A stretch of DNA of 32,915 bases from Corynebacterium sp. (GTDB lineage Bacteria; Actinomycetota; Actinomycetes; Mycobacteriales; Mycobacteriaceae), in NCBI RefSeq assembly GCF_022712275.1, contig NZ_JALAGU010000009.1:1-32915 (forward strand). The letters run 5' to 3'. Below, in pieces: positions 7,247-15,449 of this stretch (position 1 is the stretch's first letter; each line of letters starts with the position of its first letter). The position numbers were made by a program, and so were the translations under genes. Under the pieces are notes generated by a model, which ran no database searches, was not told the DNA's origin, and saw nothing but the letters and a program-made list of their open reading frames with translations.

Positions 7247-8744
7247 GGCTCTTCGCCTTTCGGAGTGCGTAGCGAGTGTGAAGCCGTCGGGATGGGCCGC
7301 TACAACATGTAGGGGTCAGGGGTCGGGAAAGTAGAAGGATCCTGCAGTGACAGGATGAAGGTGTTCAACGTCCTCATCAGTCACTCCAGGATCCATGTCT
7401 CACCCTACCGTCACGCCTGTTGCTGCCCCGAACCTCGTCGCCGACACGATCTGCAGAACCGGAAGAACTCGGCCTGAGCATCGACAACGCCGCCGACGCC
7501 GGCGACGTCACCCACCTGTACTGCCACCCGGTGACCGTCGACCTCAGCTGCCCGGGCTGCGGACAGGGCTGCCGGGTCCGTGACCACGTCGAACGACGAC
7601 TCACAGACCTGCCCATCGCCGGGCACCCCAGCGTCCTGCACGCCCGTGTACCCCGGCTGGTCTGCGGCAACGACGACTGCAACGTCGCCATCTTCCGTGC
7701 TTCGATCCCCCAGGCAGCCGACAACCGGCAATCGGTGACCCTCCGGGTCACCCGCTGGATCCTGCAGCGCATGGCGACAGACGGCATGAGCGTGAAAGCC
7801 TGCGCCCGCGGCCTGGGGATCGGTTGGAAGAAGACCTGCTCCCTGGCCTTGTCCGCGTGCCGGCATCGCACCGGCGGTGACCCGGGTCGTCTTGACCATG
7901 TCCGGGTCCTGGGGCGTCGACGAGCACAAGTGGAAGCATGTTCGCGGCGACGGCACACCGGGATTCGTCACCGTGATCGTGGATCTGACCCCGCAGGTCG
8001 ATGGCACTGGTCCGGCCCGCCTGCTGGACATGGTGCCCGGCCGGTCGGCCGATGCGTTCGGTGACTGGCTCGCCGACCGGCCCCGCCGGTTCCGTGACAC
8101 GGTGAAGACCGTGACGATGGACGGGTACTCCGGTTATGCGAAGGCCGCGTCTGAGCAGGTCAGCAAAGCCGGGCAGGTGATGGATCCGTTCCATGTCGTG
8201 CATCTGGCCGCCGGGAAGCTGGATCTGTGCCGTCAGCGGGTCCAGAACGAGACGTTGGGTCACCGGGGCCGCAAAGGTGATCCGTTGTACGGGGTCCGCC
8301 GTGCGATGTTGACCCGCCGGAGCCTGGTCACCCCGAAACGTGCGGAACGCCTCGATGAGGTCCTCACCGCGCAGGAACACGTGGCAGTCCAGGTGACGTG
8401 GGACTTCTACCAGGAGATTATCGCCGCTTACAACGAGCCGGTGGCCCGGGACGCGAAGTTGCGGATGTTCAAGCTGATCAAGAGGATCAGGGCCGGGGTT
8501 CCCAAGGGGTTGACGGAGCTGGCGACGTTGGGGCGGACCCTGTGGCGTAAGCGGGCCGCAATCCTGGCGTACTTCGACACCGGCGCGTCCAACCGGCCGG
8601 TCGAGGCCCGACTCAACGGACGGTTGGAGCACCTACGCGGGATCGCGTTGGGGTTCAGGAACCTGGAACACTACATCTTGAGGTCACTGATCCACTCGGG
8701 AGGACTCCGCGGAGCAGTTGACGCACTCTGAAAGGCGAAGAGCC
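7247..8744 (+). mobile_element. ISL3-family insertion sequence
   Basis: GGCTCTTCGCCTTTCGGAGTGC at 7247-7268 is repeated inverted at 8723-8744 with one mismatch, and a transposase gene lies between. The GGCTCTTC start is typical of ISL3-family ends in corynebacteria. Flanking bases (CCAATACC and GCATTAGA) do not form a clear 8-bp duplication, so the site may have been rearranged since insertion. Length is 1498 bp, normal for the family. Confidence 0.88.
7395..8731 (+). pseudogene. ISL3-family transposase with two frameshifts
   Basis: The product begins MSHPTVTPVAAPNLVADTIC and has the family's N-terminal zinc site (CPGCGQGCRVRDH and CGNDDC) and HTH. The DDE domain follows, with VDEHKWKH, TMDGYSGYAKA, DPFHVVHLA and a final GFRNLEHYILRSL. 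Two single-base insertions break it: an extra G near 7460 (AACCGGAAG, before EELGLS) and an extra G in the GGGG run near 7911 (in VRVLGVDEH). All catalytic residues can be read by moving +1 at each point, so the loss looks recent. The stop TGA 8729-8731 lies inside the right terminal repeat. Two sequencing errors would be the alternative explanation. Confidence 0.85.
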
Positions 8745-8765
8745 GCATTAGATAGGTGGCTCGGG

Positions 8766-8771
8766 TATCGT
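8766..8771 (+). promoter_or_regulatory. -10 hexamer of a probable leaderless promoter
   Basis: TATCGT ends 7 bases before ATG 8779 and no ribosome site is present. The promoter lies just outside the ISL3 right end; the -35 would fall at or within the terminal repeat. Confidence 0.45.
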
Positions 8772-8778
8772 CGATTAC

Positions 8779-9723
8779 ATGAACTACGCACAGCAGACCA
8801 TCTGGCGCGAGCTTCAAGACTTCCTTCCCGTCGAGTACCGACTCAATCCCTCCGAGGAACCGACCGAAGAGTGGTGGGACCACCAGGGTCACCGCATTCA
8901 CCTTGACACCTATCGCAACACTGATTCCCCCGTGAAAGTCATCCTCTTCCACGGCGTGGGCACCAACGGCCGTCAGATGACCACCATCCTCGGTCGGCCG
9001 CTTGCCGACCTCGGCTACGAGACCATCGCCATCGACATGCCAACCTATGGTGTCACCCAGGTAAGCGCCGACGCCCTGGTCACGTACGATGAATGGGTGC
9101 AGATTGGCTCCGACCTCGTCGACTTTGAATTGGCAAAGGATGACCGCCCGATCGTGCTTTACGGCCTGTCGGCCGGCGGAATGGAGACTTACCACGTCGC
9201 CGCACTCAACAAAAAGGTAGCCGGTATCGTCGGCATGACCTTCCTTGATACCTCCCTGACTCGCGTGAAAACGGAGACAGGATTCGATCCGATCAGCGGC
9301 AGGTTTAGCGGGGAGCTGATGGGACTGCTGAACAAGATTGGTTTCGGGAAGGTCAAGCTCCCGATGCGGTATGTGTCGAAGATGAGGGCCCTGGTCAACG
9401 ATAAGGACGCGAAGAAGGCTTGGTATCGGGACAATACCTCCGCGGGCAACGTCGTCACCGTTGCTTTTCTTGATTCTTGGCTGGCCTACCGTCCGGTCGT
9501 TGCCCCTGAAGACTTTGACATCGCCCCAGTGTTGCTCACTCAGCCTTCAGCTGACCGGTGGACTCCGCTACATCTCGCCGAACCATTTCTTGACCGCATT
9601 ACCCGTGTCCCGGTCACAAAGGTCATGCTCCCCAACGGCGGGCACTACCCGCTGGAGAAGGAAGCGCTCGATCTCATGGTTGAGAGCATCGCCTCCTTCC
9701 TTAAGAACATCGAGGCGAAGTGA
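8779..9723 (+). CDS. Alpha/beta-hydrolase
   Basis: The protein has 314 residues, no signal peptide and no membrane segment. It follows the alpha/beta-hydrolase pattern: FHGVGTNG (oxyanion hole, about 57-64), nucleophile elbow GLSAGG with S131, an acid at D259 (PSADRW) and H289 in GGHYPLE. A cap-like segment lies between about residues 160 and 235. The substrate is unknown. The stop overlaps the start of the next gene (GTGA), so the two are translated together and probably act on one metabolite. Start ATG 8779 fits the -10 element just upstream. Confidence 0.82.
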   Translation: MNYAQQTIWRELQDFLPVEYRLNPSEEPTEEWWDHQGHRIHLDTYRNTDSPVKVILFHGVGTNGRQMTTILGRPLADLGYETIAIDMPTYGVTQVSADALVTYDEWVQIGSDLVDFELAKDDRPIVLYGLSAGGMETYHVAALNKKVAGIVGMTFLDTSLTRVKTETGFDPISGRFSGELMGLLNKIGFGKVKLPMRYVSKMRALVNDKDAKKAWYRDNTSAGNVVTVAFLDSWLAYRPVVAPEDFDIAPVLLTQPSADRWTPLHLAEPFLDRITRVPVTKVMLPNGGHYPLEKEALDLMVESIASFLKNIEAK

Positions 9724-10820
9724 CAGCCCCAATCGTTGTTTTCGGCGCAACCGGATACACCGGCCGTCTCGCGGTCGAGGCTCTTTTGCGCCGGGGCACC
9801 GCCCCAGTAATCATGGGACGCCGCGAACCCGAGCTTGCCGCCTTAGCTCAAGACCTCGGCGGCCTGGAGTACCGTGTAGCTGACGTCACGGACCCCACCA
9901 GCGTCCGATCGGCGGTCAATCCGGGGGAGGTCCTCCTGAGTACCGTCGGGCCGTTTGGTCGATTCGGGCGGATACCGGCGCAGGTCGCAGCAGAGACAGG
10001 CGTGCACTATGTGGACTCGACCGGAGAGGTCGGATTCGTCCGTGACATCCAGTCCAGTCTCGATGTCACCGCCCGCACCAACGGCGTGACTATGATCCCA
10101 GCCTTCGGATACGATTACGTCCCCGGCCTGCTGGCCGGTGCGCTAGCCCTCGCCGAAGCTCCGGACGCCGCCAGCATGGAACTCGGCTATTTCGCCACCG
10201 GTTCATTACGCAAGGGGCTTAGTCAGGGCACCAAGTCGAGCATGGCCGACGGGATTACCCTTCCGAACACCGTGTGGCGTGATGGCAGGCTCGCGGAGAC
10301 TCGCGCGGCGGAGACCGTGCGTGACTTTACAGTCCATGGCAGGAAAAAATCGGCATTCCTCGTCTCCGGCACTGAGGTGCTCTTCCTTCCAGAAATCGGG
10401 AGATCCCTCACCACAGTCGAGGTCTTCAACGGATGGTTCCCGTCGCTAAGCCGAACCCTATCTATGGCCTCCGCAGTTGCCAACCTTGTCTCTCACACGA
10501 CCGTCGGTGCCGGAATCATCGATTGTGTTTCCCGGAAGGTGGTGGGTCCATCCGGCGGGCCTGATTTCGCGGAGCGTGCACGCACACTCACCCATGTGGT
10601 AGCCCGAGCCCGAGACTCATCCGGCCGAGATCTCGCTGAGGTCCATCTCGAAGGGCCGAGCATATACACTCTCACGGGCGAACTATTGGCCACGGCTGCG
10701 GAAAAGCTCGCCTCCGGCGAAGCTCAGAAGATGGGTGTACTCAGTCCATTGGAGGTGTTCGGCGTAGAAATCATCGAACAGGAGGCCGCCAGGATCGGCC
10801 TCCGGCGGGTGTCCATTTGA
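9720..10820 (+). CDS. Saccharopine dehydrogenase-like NAD(P)-binding oxidoreductase
   Basis: The 366-residue product starts at GTG 9720, overlapping the previous stop by 4 bases. The N-terminus is a Rossmann fold: VVFGATGYTGRLAVEALL (G-x-x-G-x-x-G), then MGRREPELAAL, VADVTDP, LLSTVGPFGRFG and GVHYVDSTGEVGFVRD. This arrangement marks the saccharopine dehydrogenase-like family, which includes the mycobacterial trans-acting enoyl reductases of polyketide lipid synthesis. The middle part (YDYVPGLLAGALAL) is also typical. Whether it reduces a lipid or another carbonyl substrate is open. The coupled hydrolase suggests a two-step pathway. Confidence 0.8.
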   Translation: MTAPIVVFGATGYTGRLAVEALLRRGTAPVIMGRREPELAALAQDLGGLEYRVADVTDPTSVRSAVNPGEVLLSTVGPFGRFGRIPAQVAAETGVHYVDSTGEVGFVRDIQSSLDVTARTNGVTMIPAFGYDYVPGLLAGALALAEAPDAASMELGYFATGSLRKGLSQGTKSSMADGITLPNTVWRDGRLAETRAAETVRDFTVHGRKKSAFLVSGTEVLFLPEIGRSLTTVEVFNGWFPSLSRTLSMASAVANLVSHTTVGAGIIDCVSRKVVGPSGGPDFAERARTLTHVVARARDSSGRDLAEVHLEGPSIYTLTGELLATAAEKLASGEAQKMGVLSPLEVFGVEIIEQEAARIGLRRVSI

Positions 10821-10836
10821 GGATGATGCCGCAGCG

Positions 10837-11086
10837 GGCGCTATTGCAGTCTGGGACTTTTGCATCGGGAAGCTGTGAATGTGATCGCTATGTGGCCTGG
10901 AATCTTGATGGCTCTGTGGCGCGCTCCAGCTCATCGTCTTGTCAAGGTGAGGTTGTTAGACCTTCTCGACGGGGATAGCAGTACTAGCGGTGAAGGGTGA
11001 ACCGTTCCCCTCCCGGCCTTTCCGACCGGAGAAGATGCTCACGAGACCTGATCCTCACGTGCCACCCCTAGCTTTGCAACAGCACC
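10837..11086. mobile_element. Remnant of an IS6-type element
   Basis: The right boundary GCTTTGCAACAGCACC (11071-11086) is an IS6-type end. The 65 bases before it (CCGGAGAAGATGC, then GACCTGATCCT) resemble, inverted, the left end of the element at 20683. A degenerate partner GGCGCTATTGCAGTCT lies at 10837. No transposase sequence is left between them. The interval 10853-11020 shows nothing else I can name. Confidence 0.55.
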
Positions 11087-11087
11087 T

Positions 11088-11636
11088 TTACAGCGCTCGG
11101 TAGATCGTTGAGCGACTGACCCCGAGAACACGTCCGATCTCCGACACCGTCATCGTCTTCGCCTCATACAGTGAGCGAGCGGTGGCGGCTTGCTGCTCGG
11201 TGAGCTTCTTCGGACGACCCCCGACCCGACCCCGCGCCCTGGCCGCTGCCAGGCCGGCAGTGGTGCGCTCGATCACCAGATCACGTTCGAACTGCGCCAA
11301 CGCCGAAAACACATGGAACACCAACCGGCCACCCGGAGTCGTCGTATCAATCGTCTCCTGCAACGAGACAAACCCCACCCCGCGGGCCTGGAGATCCTCC
11401 AACTGATCAATCAGATGCGGGACCGAGCGACCCAACCGGTCCAACCGCCACACCACCACCGTGTCCCCGTTCCGCAGCTTGCCCCACAACCGGTCCAACT
11501 CCGGTCGGTGCGCCCGCGACCCTGAACCGACATCGGTGAAAATCTCGCTGCAGCCGTACCGACTCAACGCATCGCGTTGCAGACTCGCATCCTGATCCGC
11601 CGTCGATACCCGCGCATACCCAAATACTTCACCCAT
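11088..11636 (-). CDS. Serine recombinase (resolvase/invertase family)
   Basis: The protein has 182 residues; ATG 11636 is preceded by AGAGGG. The N-terminal catalytic domain has GYARVSTADQ with nucleophile S11, then WRLDRLGRS with the active-site Arg residues, TPGGRLVFHVFSALAQFERDL and RTTAGLAAARARGRVGGRP (E helix). The C-terminal HTH reads MTVSEIGRVLGVSRSTIYRAL. The length fits small resolvases such as those of Tn3-type transposons. The stop codon is 2 bases from an IS6-type end. A dyad region with matching half-sites lies directly upstream (11660-11795), as is normal for resolvase genes. The gene looks intact. Confidence 0.93.
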   Translation of the reverse strand: MGEVFGYARVSTADQDASLQRDALSRYGCSEIFTDVGSGSRAHRPELDRLWGKLRNGDTVVVWRLDRLGRSVPHLIDQLEDLQARGVGFVSLQETIDTTTPGGRLVFHVFSALAQFERDLVIERTTAGLAAARARGRVGGRPKKLTEQQAATARSLYEAKTMTVSEIGRVLGVSRSTIYRAL

Positions 11637-11659
11637 GAAACCCTCTTTAGTGTGCCGAG

Positions 11660-11795
11660 GTGTCCGAAACTCGTCAGTGGCCGGTCTAGTGGCATGTTGA
11701 TTCTGACGCAGAGTTCTGAGACGCCACCACCTGCACTGACGCAACGCGCGCCGCACTCACGACCAGTTGTGTCATAAATGATCGTTTTCGGACAC
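11660..11795. promoter_or_regulatory. Probable res site / resolvase binding region
   Basis: GTGTCCGAAA (11660-11669) is repeated inverted at 11786-11795 (TTTCGGACAC). The right copy is itself half of an imperfect 28-bp dyad with GTGTCATAAA at about 11769-11778. Three half-sites of the form GTGTC-N2-AAA over about 130 bp, just upstream of the resolvase start, match the size and layout of res sites. Between them AGTTCTGAGACGCC (about 11709-11722) resembles a Tn21-type transposon end. Confidence 0.42.
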
Positions 11796-11880
11796 TACCC
11801 CCACAGCCTCGTCTTACCTTATTTCGCTTGCATTTCGACAGTGCGACGGAGTCGCGTTGCGCGACGCAGTACTGTAGTGC

Positions 11881-11886
11881 TACTGT
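11881..11886 (+). promoter_or_regulatory. -10 hexamer TACTGT with tandem repeat
   Basis: TACTGT ends 6 bases before ATG 11893, again suggesting a leaderless mRNA. It is the second of two near-identical tandem units (TACTGTAGTGC then TACTGTCAGTGC), which may be a regulator site over the promoter, possibly for the HTH protein encoded downstream. Confidence 0.45.
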
Positions 11887-11892
11887 CAGTGC

Positions 11893-12852
11893 ATGGACAC
11901 AGAACGGGACAGAAAAGAGCTCCAGGGTGCCATCGACAGGCTCGTCGAGAACCGGCAAGAGATCGACAAGGCTACGCGCGAGCGAACAAACCTCATCGTC
12001 GAGGGAGCTGAATATGGCCTCGATGGCGACCAGCTCGCCACGGCCACGGGACTGTCCCGAAGCGCGATACACCGCTACCTCACCCGGACGGGAGTCAGCC
12101 TTCACCCTGATGTTCCGTATTCCGAACTTGAGATGACAGCGATCGTCACCGCATCAGCTGAGACGCTCCCGGACGGACGAGGACCTGTTTGTTTGGCATC
12201 CACTCCCCAGGAAATCGCCCTGCGGTCACTCACCAGTTGGCCCTTGGACAAGATCCGGCGCCAAGATATCTGCCCGCGTCGACTCCTCGTCCGGCTCGGT
12301 TCCACCACAGACTCCCCCGGAACCATCGTTGCAGACTGGGCACTGGACCCAGAAGAGCCCACGCGGGACGATGCTTTCCGACCGGTCAATGTGCTCGAAA
12401 ACAACTACCTTGGTTCCGTCGGCCGGCGCCTGTCGATGCAGGGCGAAAAGCTCGGCCAGCTGGTGACGTGGTCACCGGACATCAGGTCACTACTCGCCTC
12501 CGGAGGATCCGCCGAGGGCCGCGATGGCGCATCACAGTGGAAGAAAGCCGAGGGTATTGGGTGGATTGAGCTCGCGGGCTTCGGAGCCATCAACCCTCGT
12601 CGCGACAATGTTGGTGACGCAGGACGGTACTACTTCACCGCAACGACCCTAGGTGGCGGGTACGCCGACGCGACCGGGACCGCGATCGAGGACGGCCCAG
12701 AGACGTACTTCTACGAGGTCGATAGCCCGTTCTATTTAAAGGACGCCGACGGAAGATGCATCGAGGTAGTCGTCTCACTACTGGCCGGCGGACGCTACGG
12801 GGTGAGATATCGGGGCAGCGAGTGGCCCTCCAATGAGGGAAGTGCCTGGTAG
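11893..12852 (+). CDS. HTH-containing protein of unknown function
   Basis: The protein has 319 residues. Residues 1-40 are highly charged and probably form a coiled coil (RKELQGAIDRLVENRQEIDK). A helix-turn-helix follows at about 50-66 (GDQLATATGLSRSAIHRYL), resembling Hin/resolvase-type or sigma-like HTHs. The remaining 240 residues are unrecognised, with many Trp, Gly and Asp residues and no signal or membrane segment. The N-terminal layout (coiled coil plus HTH) suggests DNA binding; the C-terminus may sense a ligand or be an effector. It lies between a recombinase and an Abi-like gene, all in accessory DNA. Function cannot be assigned. Confidence 0.65.
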   Translation: MDTERDRKELQGAIDRLVENRQEIDKATRERTNLIVEGAEYGLDGDQLATATGLSRSAIHRYLTRTGVSLHPDVPYSELEMTAIVTASAETLPDGRGPVCLASTPQEIALRSLTSWPLDKIRRQDICPRRLLVRLGSTTDSPGTIVADWALDPEEPTRDDAFRPVNVLENNYLGSVGRRLSMQGEKLGQLVTWSPDIRSLLASGGSAEGRDGASQWKKAEGIGWIELAGFGAINPRRDNVGDAGRYYFTATTLGGGYADATGTAIEDGPETYFYEVDSPFYLKDADGRCIEVVVSLLAGGRYGVRYRGSEWPSNEGSAW

Positions 12853-13066
12853 TCGTCTATGCCCCCAAGGCACCACCCAGCACTGAAGGTAGGTGACAGG
12901 TAGCCACCCGGACGCGTAGCTCGATGGCCGTGTGGCCGCTCTGAGACCAAGCAAAAAGGAACCGGCCCTGAGATATAACCTCAGCGCCGGTGTCCTGTAA
13001 CTGCGGGTACTGTCCCGCTATATGGGCTGAATAATATCGCTCCCCCGAACGAAAAGCAAGTATCCA
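12853..13066. other. Intergenic stretch with possible promoter
   Basis: This 214-bp stretch has no plausible gene. TAATAT at 13032-13037 is a reasonable -10 for the downstream Abi-like gene, putting the transcription start around 13045. An antisense frame over 12857-13381 is open but does not look like a protein. Confidence 0.35.
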
Positions 13067-13813
13067 GTGCCCAGGCTGACATATCATGCCGCCAGCCAGA
13101 TCGAGAGGGCCATCCCGACCGCCCGGTTCCAGACCTACAGGCAGGCCACGGGAGATGTCGTCGAGGCGGCACGGCTCTACCTGTGGAACATCCAGGCAGC
13201 GAGCGCGGTCACCGAGCTGACTGGGCTGGCCGAGGTGCTGCTCCGCGAGACTATCGACAGTTGCCTTAGAGGCTGGAACGCCAGCGTCGGTGGAAGTGAA
13301 GAATGGATCACACACCCAGCTCCCACAGTCCTGAAACACCTGGTCCGACCTGATGTTCCTGAGTCCTGGAGACCGAGACAAGACGGGGATCTGTACCCAC
13401 GGTGGTGGGAGAAGAAGGCGCGAGACAACTACGACCCACGTCGACCTGGTGCTGAATCGACAGCACGAACGCTACCGACACATGATGATCTGGTGGCGAG
13501 TCTGAGCTTTGGGTCATGGACCAGCATCCTTCCCACCCCACAGGCAGGTCGGAACAACAACCGTGTCAAGATCTGGGATACTGCGCTGGCATCGGGTTTC
13601 ACAGGAGTCCGCCGTGAGGCGGTGTACCGCTACGCCCACGAACTGCGGTGGATGAGGAACCGCGCTGCACACCTGCGACCCATGCTCAACACCGACGATC
13701 TCTGGACCACCCACCGCTACGCGATACGGATGCTCCGCTCCATGGACACTGACTTCGCACAGATCATCGCCGGACAGGCCACCCTTCCGACGATCATCAA
13801 GATAAAGCCCTAG
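13067..13813 (+). CDS. Abi-like HEPN-domain protein
   Basis: The protein has 248 residues. Its build matches the Abi-like family of putative abortive phage-resistance proteins: an N-terminal RFQTYRQATGDVVEAARLYLWN and LTGLAEVLLRETIDSCL (helices with the W-N and E-x-x-L-R positions), then a central LSFGSWTSIL. The C-terminus holds the HEPN site ELRWMRNRAAHLRPML, R197-N198-x3-H202. That R-x4-H pair is the presumed RNase centre of HEPN proteins. The start is uncertain: GTG 13067 has only a poor ribosome site but gives the full N-terminal helix. The gene is a candidate anti-phage factor, paired with the HTH gene upstream. Confidence 0.72.
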   Translation: MPRLTYHAASQIERAIPTARFQTYRQATGDVVEAARLYLWNIQAASAVTELTGLAEVLLRETIDSCLRGWNASVGGSEEWITHPAPTVLKHLVRPDVPESWRPRQDGDLYPRWWEKKARDNYDPRRPGAESTARTLPTHDDLVASLSFGSWTSILPTPQAGRNNNRVKIWDTALASGFTGVRREAVYRYAHELRWMRNRAAHLRPMLNTDDLWTTHRYAIRMLRSMDTDFAQIIAGQATLPTIIKIKP

Positions 13814-13906
13814 ATAGTTGCGGGTGACGATCGCTATCTGCAACGCCCTCAATATCAATCGTCAGCCAACATCTCATCTTGAGCAGGAACAGACAGAAGC
13901 CGAATG

Positions 13907-15079
13907 TCACTCGCCCACGACGCCATGGCCCACTCGCCCACGCTCCGTGGCGCGCGCCGCGACGATGATGCCGACCGCAGCGGCCACGACCGTGAGCACT
14001 CCAGGCAGCACTGTCCCGACGAGCACCAGGACTACGCCAACGAGGAACACAACGTTTTCCGCAGCTGACAAGCTGTGCCGCAGAACCAGCGCCCAGATAC
14101 TCACGGCGAACAAGGCCACGGGAATGGTGAGTGTGCCCGCCGCTGCGAAAGATCCGGTACCGGTCTCATCCTCGATACCGTCGATCGCAACTTCCACGCC
14201 CGCCGAGAAAGCTCCGGCTGCGGCGAAAATCACGTAGTGAAAATAGCCGTACGTCAGCGAGGAACGCAAGCTTCCCACAAAGGAATGTTGAGGCCGGGAG
14301 AAGTAGATCCACCACATCCCCGCCGCAATGACCAGCCCCGCGGATGAGACAGCGACCAGCGATGGGACGTGATGCCCGGAATCGAATGCCTCGACGGCGG
14401 CGTTGGCCGAAGCGAGAATCGATTCGCCGAGCAGGATCAGGGTGAACAGACTGTAGCGTTCGGTGATGTGATGCGGATTCCAGGGCGTCCCACCATGTGA
14501 CTCCGCCCAGACCGGGACGGAGATCTCCGCAGCGACGAGGACGAAGAACACGATGAACCCAGCGGCTTCCGGCAGTGCCAGCCGTGCGACCCAGGCAACT
14601 TGAACAAGTGTGACCCCTACCGCGTACCGCAGGGCTACCGCTCTGACCCCGGGATCCTCCAGTGCAGCCCGGATCCACTGCACCACGAGAGCGAGCCTCA
14701 TGATGACGTATCCGAGGGTGACAAGGGCGAAGTCGTGCTCCTCCATCGCCGGACCGGTACCCGCAGCAAGGACCAGGACACCGGCCATCTGCACGATCGT
14801 CATGACCCGGTAGAGCCAGTCGTCGGTGTCAAACGAAGTCGCGAACCACGTGAAGTTCATCCACGCCCACCAGATGGCGAAGAACACCATCAGGTACCCC
14901 AACACTGCCTGCCCCAGGAGACCATCCGCCTCCATGTGGTGGAGCTGCTGGGACGAGAACGAGACAGCGACGACAAAAACGAGGTCGAAGAATAACTCAA
15001 GCGGACTTGCCGCCCTGTGCTGTTCCTCCGGGTCGCGGCGTCGCATCCGAGGCAACAAGCCACGGCCAGAGACAGTCAT
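13907..15079 (-). CDS. ltrA: Low temperature requirement protein A (LtrA) family membrane protein
   Basis: The protein has 390 residues and about ten hydrophobic segments. The signature near the N-terminus, RAASPLELFFDLVFVVAVSF (about residues 23-42), is diagnostic of the LtrA family, as are WWAWMNFTWFATSFDTDD, ITERYSLFTLILLGESI and the later WWIYFSRPQHS. The family is widespread in actinobacteria; the Listeria founder is linked to growth in the cold, but the biochemical role is not known. The start is 6 bases downstream of the SnoaL-like stop, so it is the last gene of the SDR-SnoaL-LtrA operon. Confidence 0.9.
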   Translation of the reverse strand: MTVSGRGLLPRMRRRDPEEQHRAASPLELFFDLVFVVAVSFSSQQLHHMEADGLLGQAVLGYLMVFFAIWWAWMNFTWFATSFDTDDWLYRVMTIVQMAGVLVLAAGTGPAMEEHDFALVTLGYVIMRLALVVQWIRAALEDPGVRAVALRYAVGVTLVQVAWVARLALPEAAGFIVFFVLVAAEISVPVWAESHGGTPWNPHHITERYSLFTLILLGESILASANAAVEAFDSGHHVPSLVAVSSAGLVIAAGMWWIYFSRPQHSFVGSLRSSLTYGYFHYVIFAAAGAFSAGVEVAIDGIEDETGTGSFAAAGTLTIPVALFAVSIWALVLRHSLSAAENVVFLVGVVLVLVGTVLPGVLTVVAAAVGIIVAARATERGRVGHGVVGE

Positions 15080-15085
15080 CGCCGA

Positions 15086-15415
15086 TTAGCCTTCACTGAT
15101 GGTCATCTTCCTGATCTTGTCACCATCAAGGTCGAAGTCGAATCGCGACGGCCCGTTGGCGTGGGTCGACCTCCAGTCACCTACGACAGTGATTTTGCCG
15201 TTGGCGGTGGAGGCTCGTTCTGCGCTGAAGGTGGGCTGTGACCCGATGAATGCGATCTTGCTCCACTCTTCAATCTCGTCGCGTCCGGTGATGATCTGAC
15301 CCCAGTCGTCGACGACAGCATCGGTAGTCAGCGCATCAAGAAAAGCCTGGCTATCGTGATCGTTGACCGTGGTGAAGAATGAGGCGATCGGTTCGGGGAT
15401 GTCAATGATGGGCAC
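15086..15415 (-). CDS. SnoaL-like (NTF2-fold) small protein
   Basis: The protein has 109 residues, started at GTG 15415 because GAAGG lies 8 bases upstream; no ATG fits. The pattern IASFFTTVNDHDSQAFLDAL, then DWGQIITGRDEIEEWS and a sheet-rich second half ending FDFDLDGDKIRKMTISEG is that of the SnoaL/ketosteroid-isomerase superfamily, cone-shaped folds that isomerise, cyclise or just bind small hydrophobic molecules. It sits 34 bases after the SDR and 6 bases before ltrA. With the SDR it may handle a small carbonyl compound. The specific reaction is unknown. Confidence 0.78.
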   Translation of the reverse strand: MPIIDIPEPIASFFTTVNDHDSQAFLDALTTDAVVDDWGQIITGRDEIEEWSKIAFIGSQPTFSAERASTANGKITVVGDWRSTHANGPSRFDFDLDGDKIRKMTISEG

Positions 15416-15449
15416 AAGAAATCCTTCGGTTAGGCAGACAGGGCGGAGT

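Noticed and set aside
12857..13381. Minus-strand frame overlapping the Abi-like gene
   Set aside because: It conflicts with a gene that has recognisable HEPN motifs, and shows no start signals or known domain.
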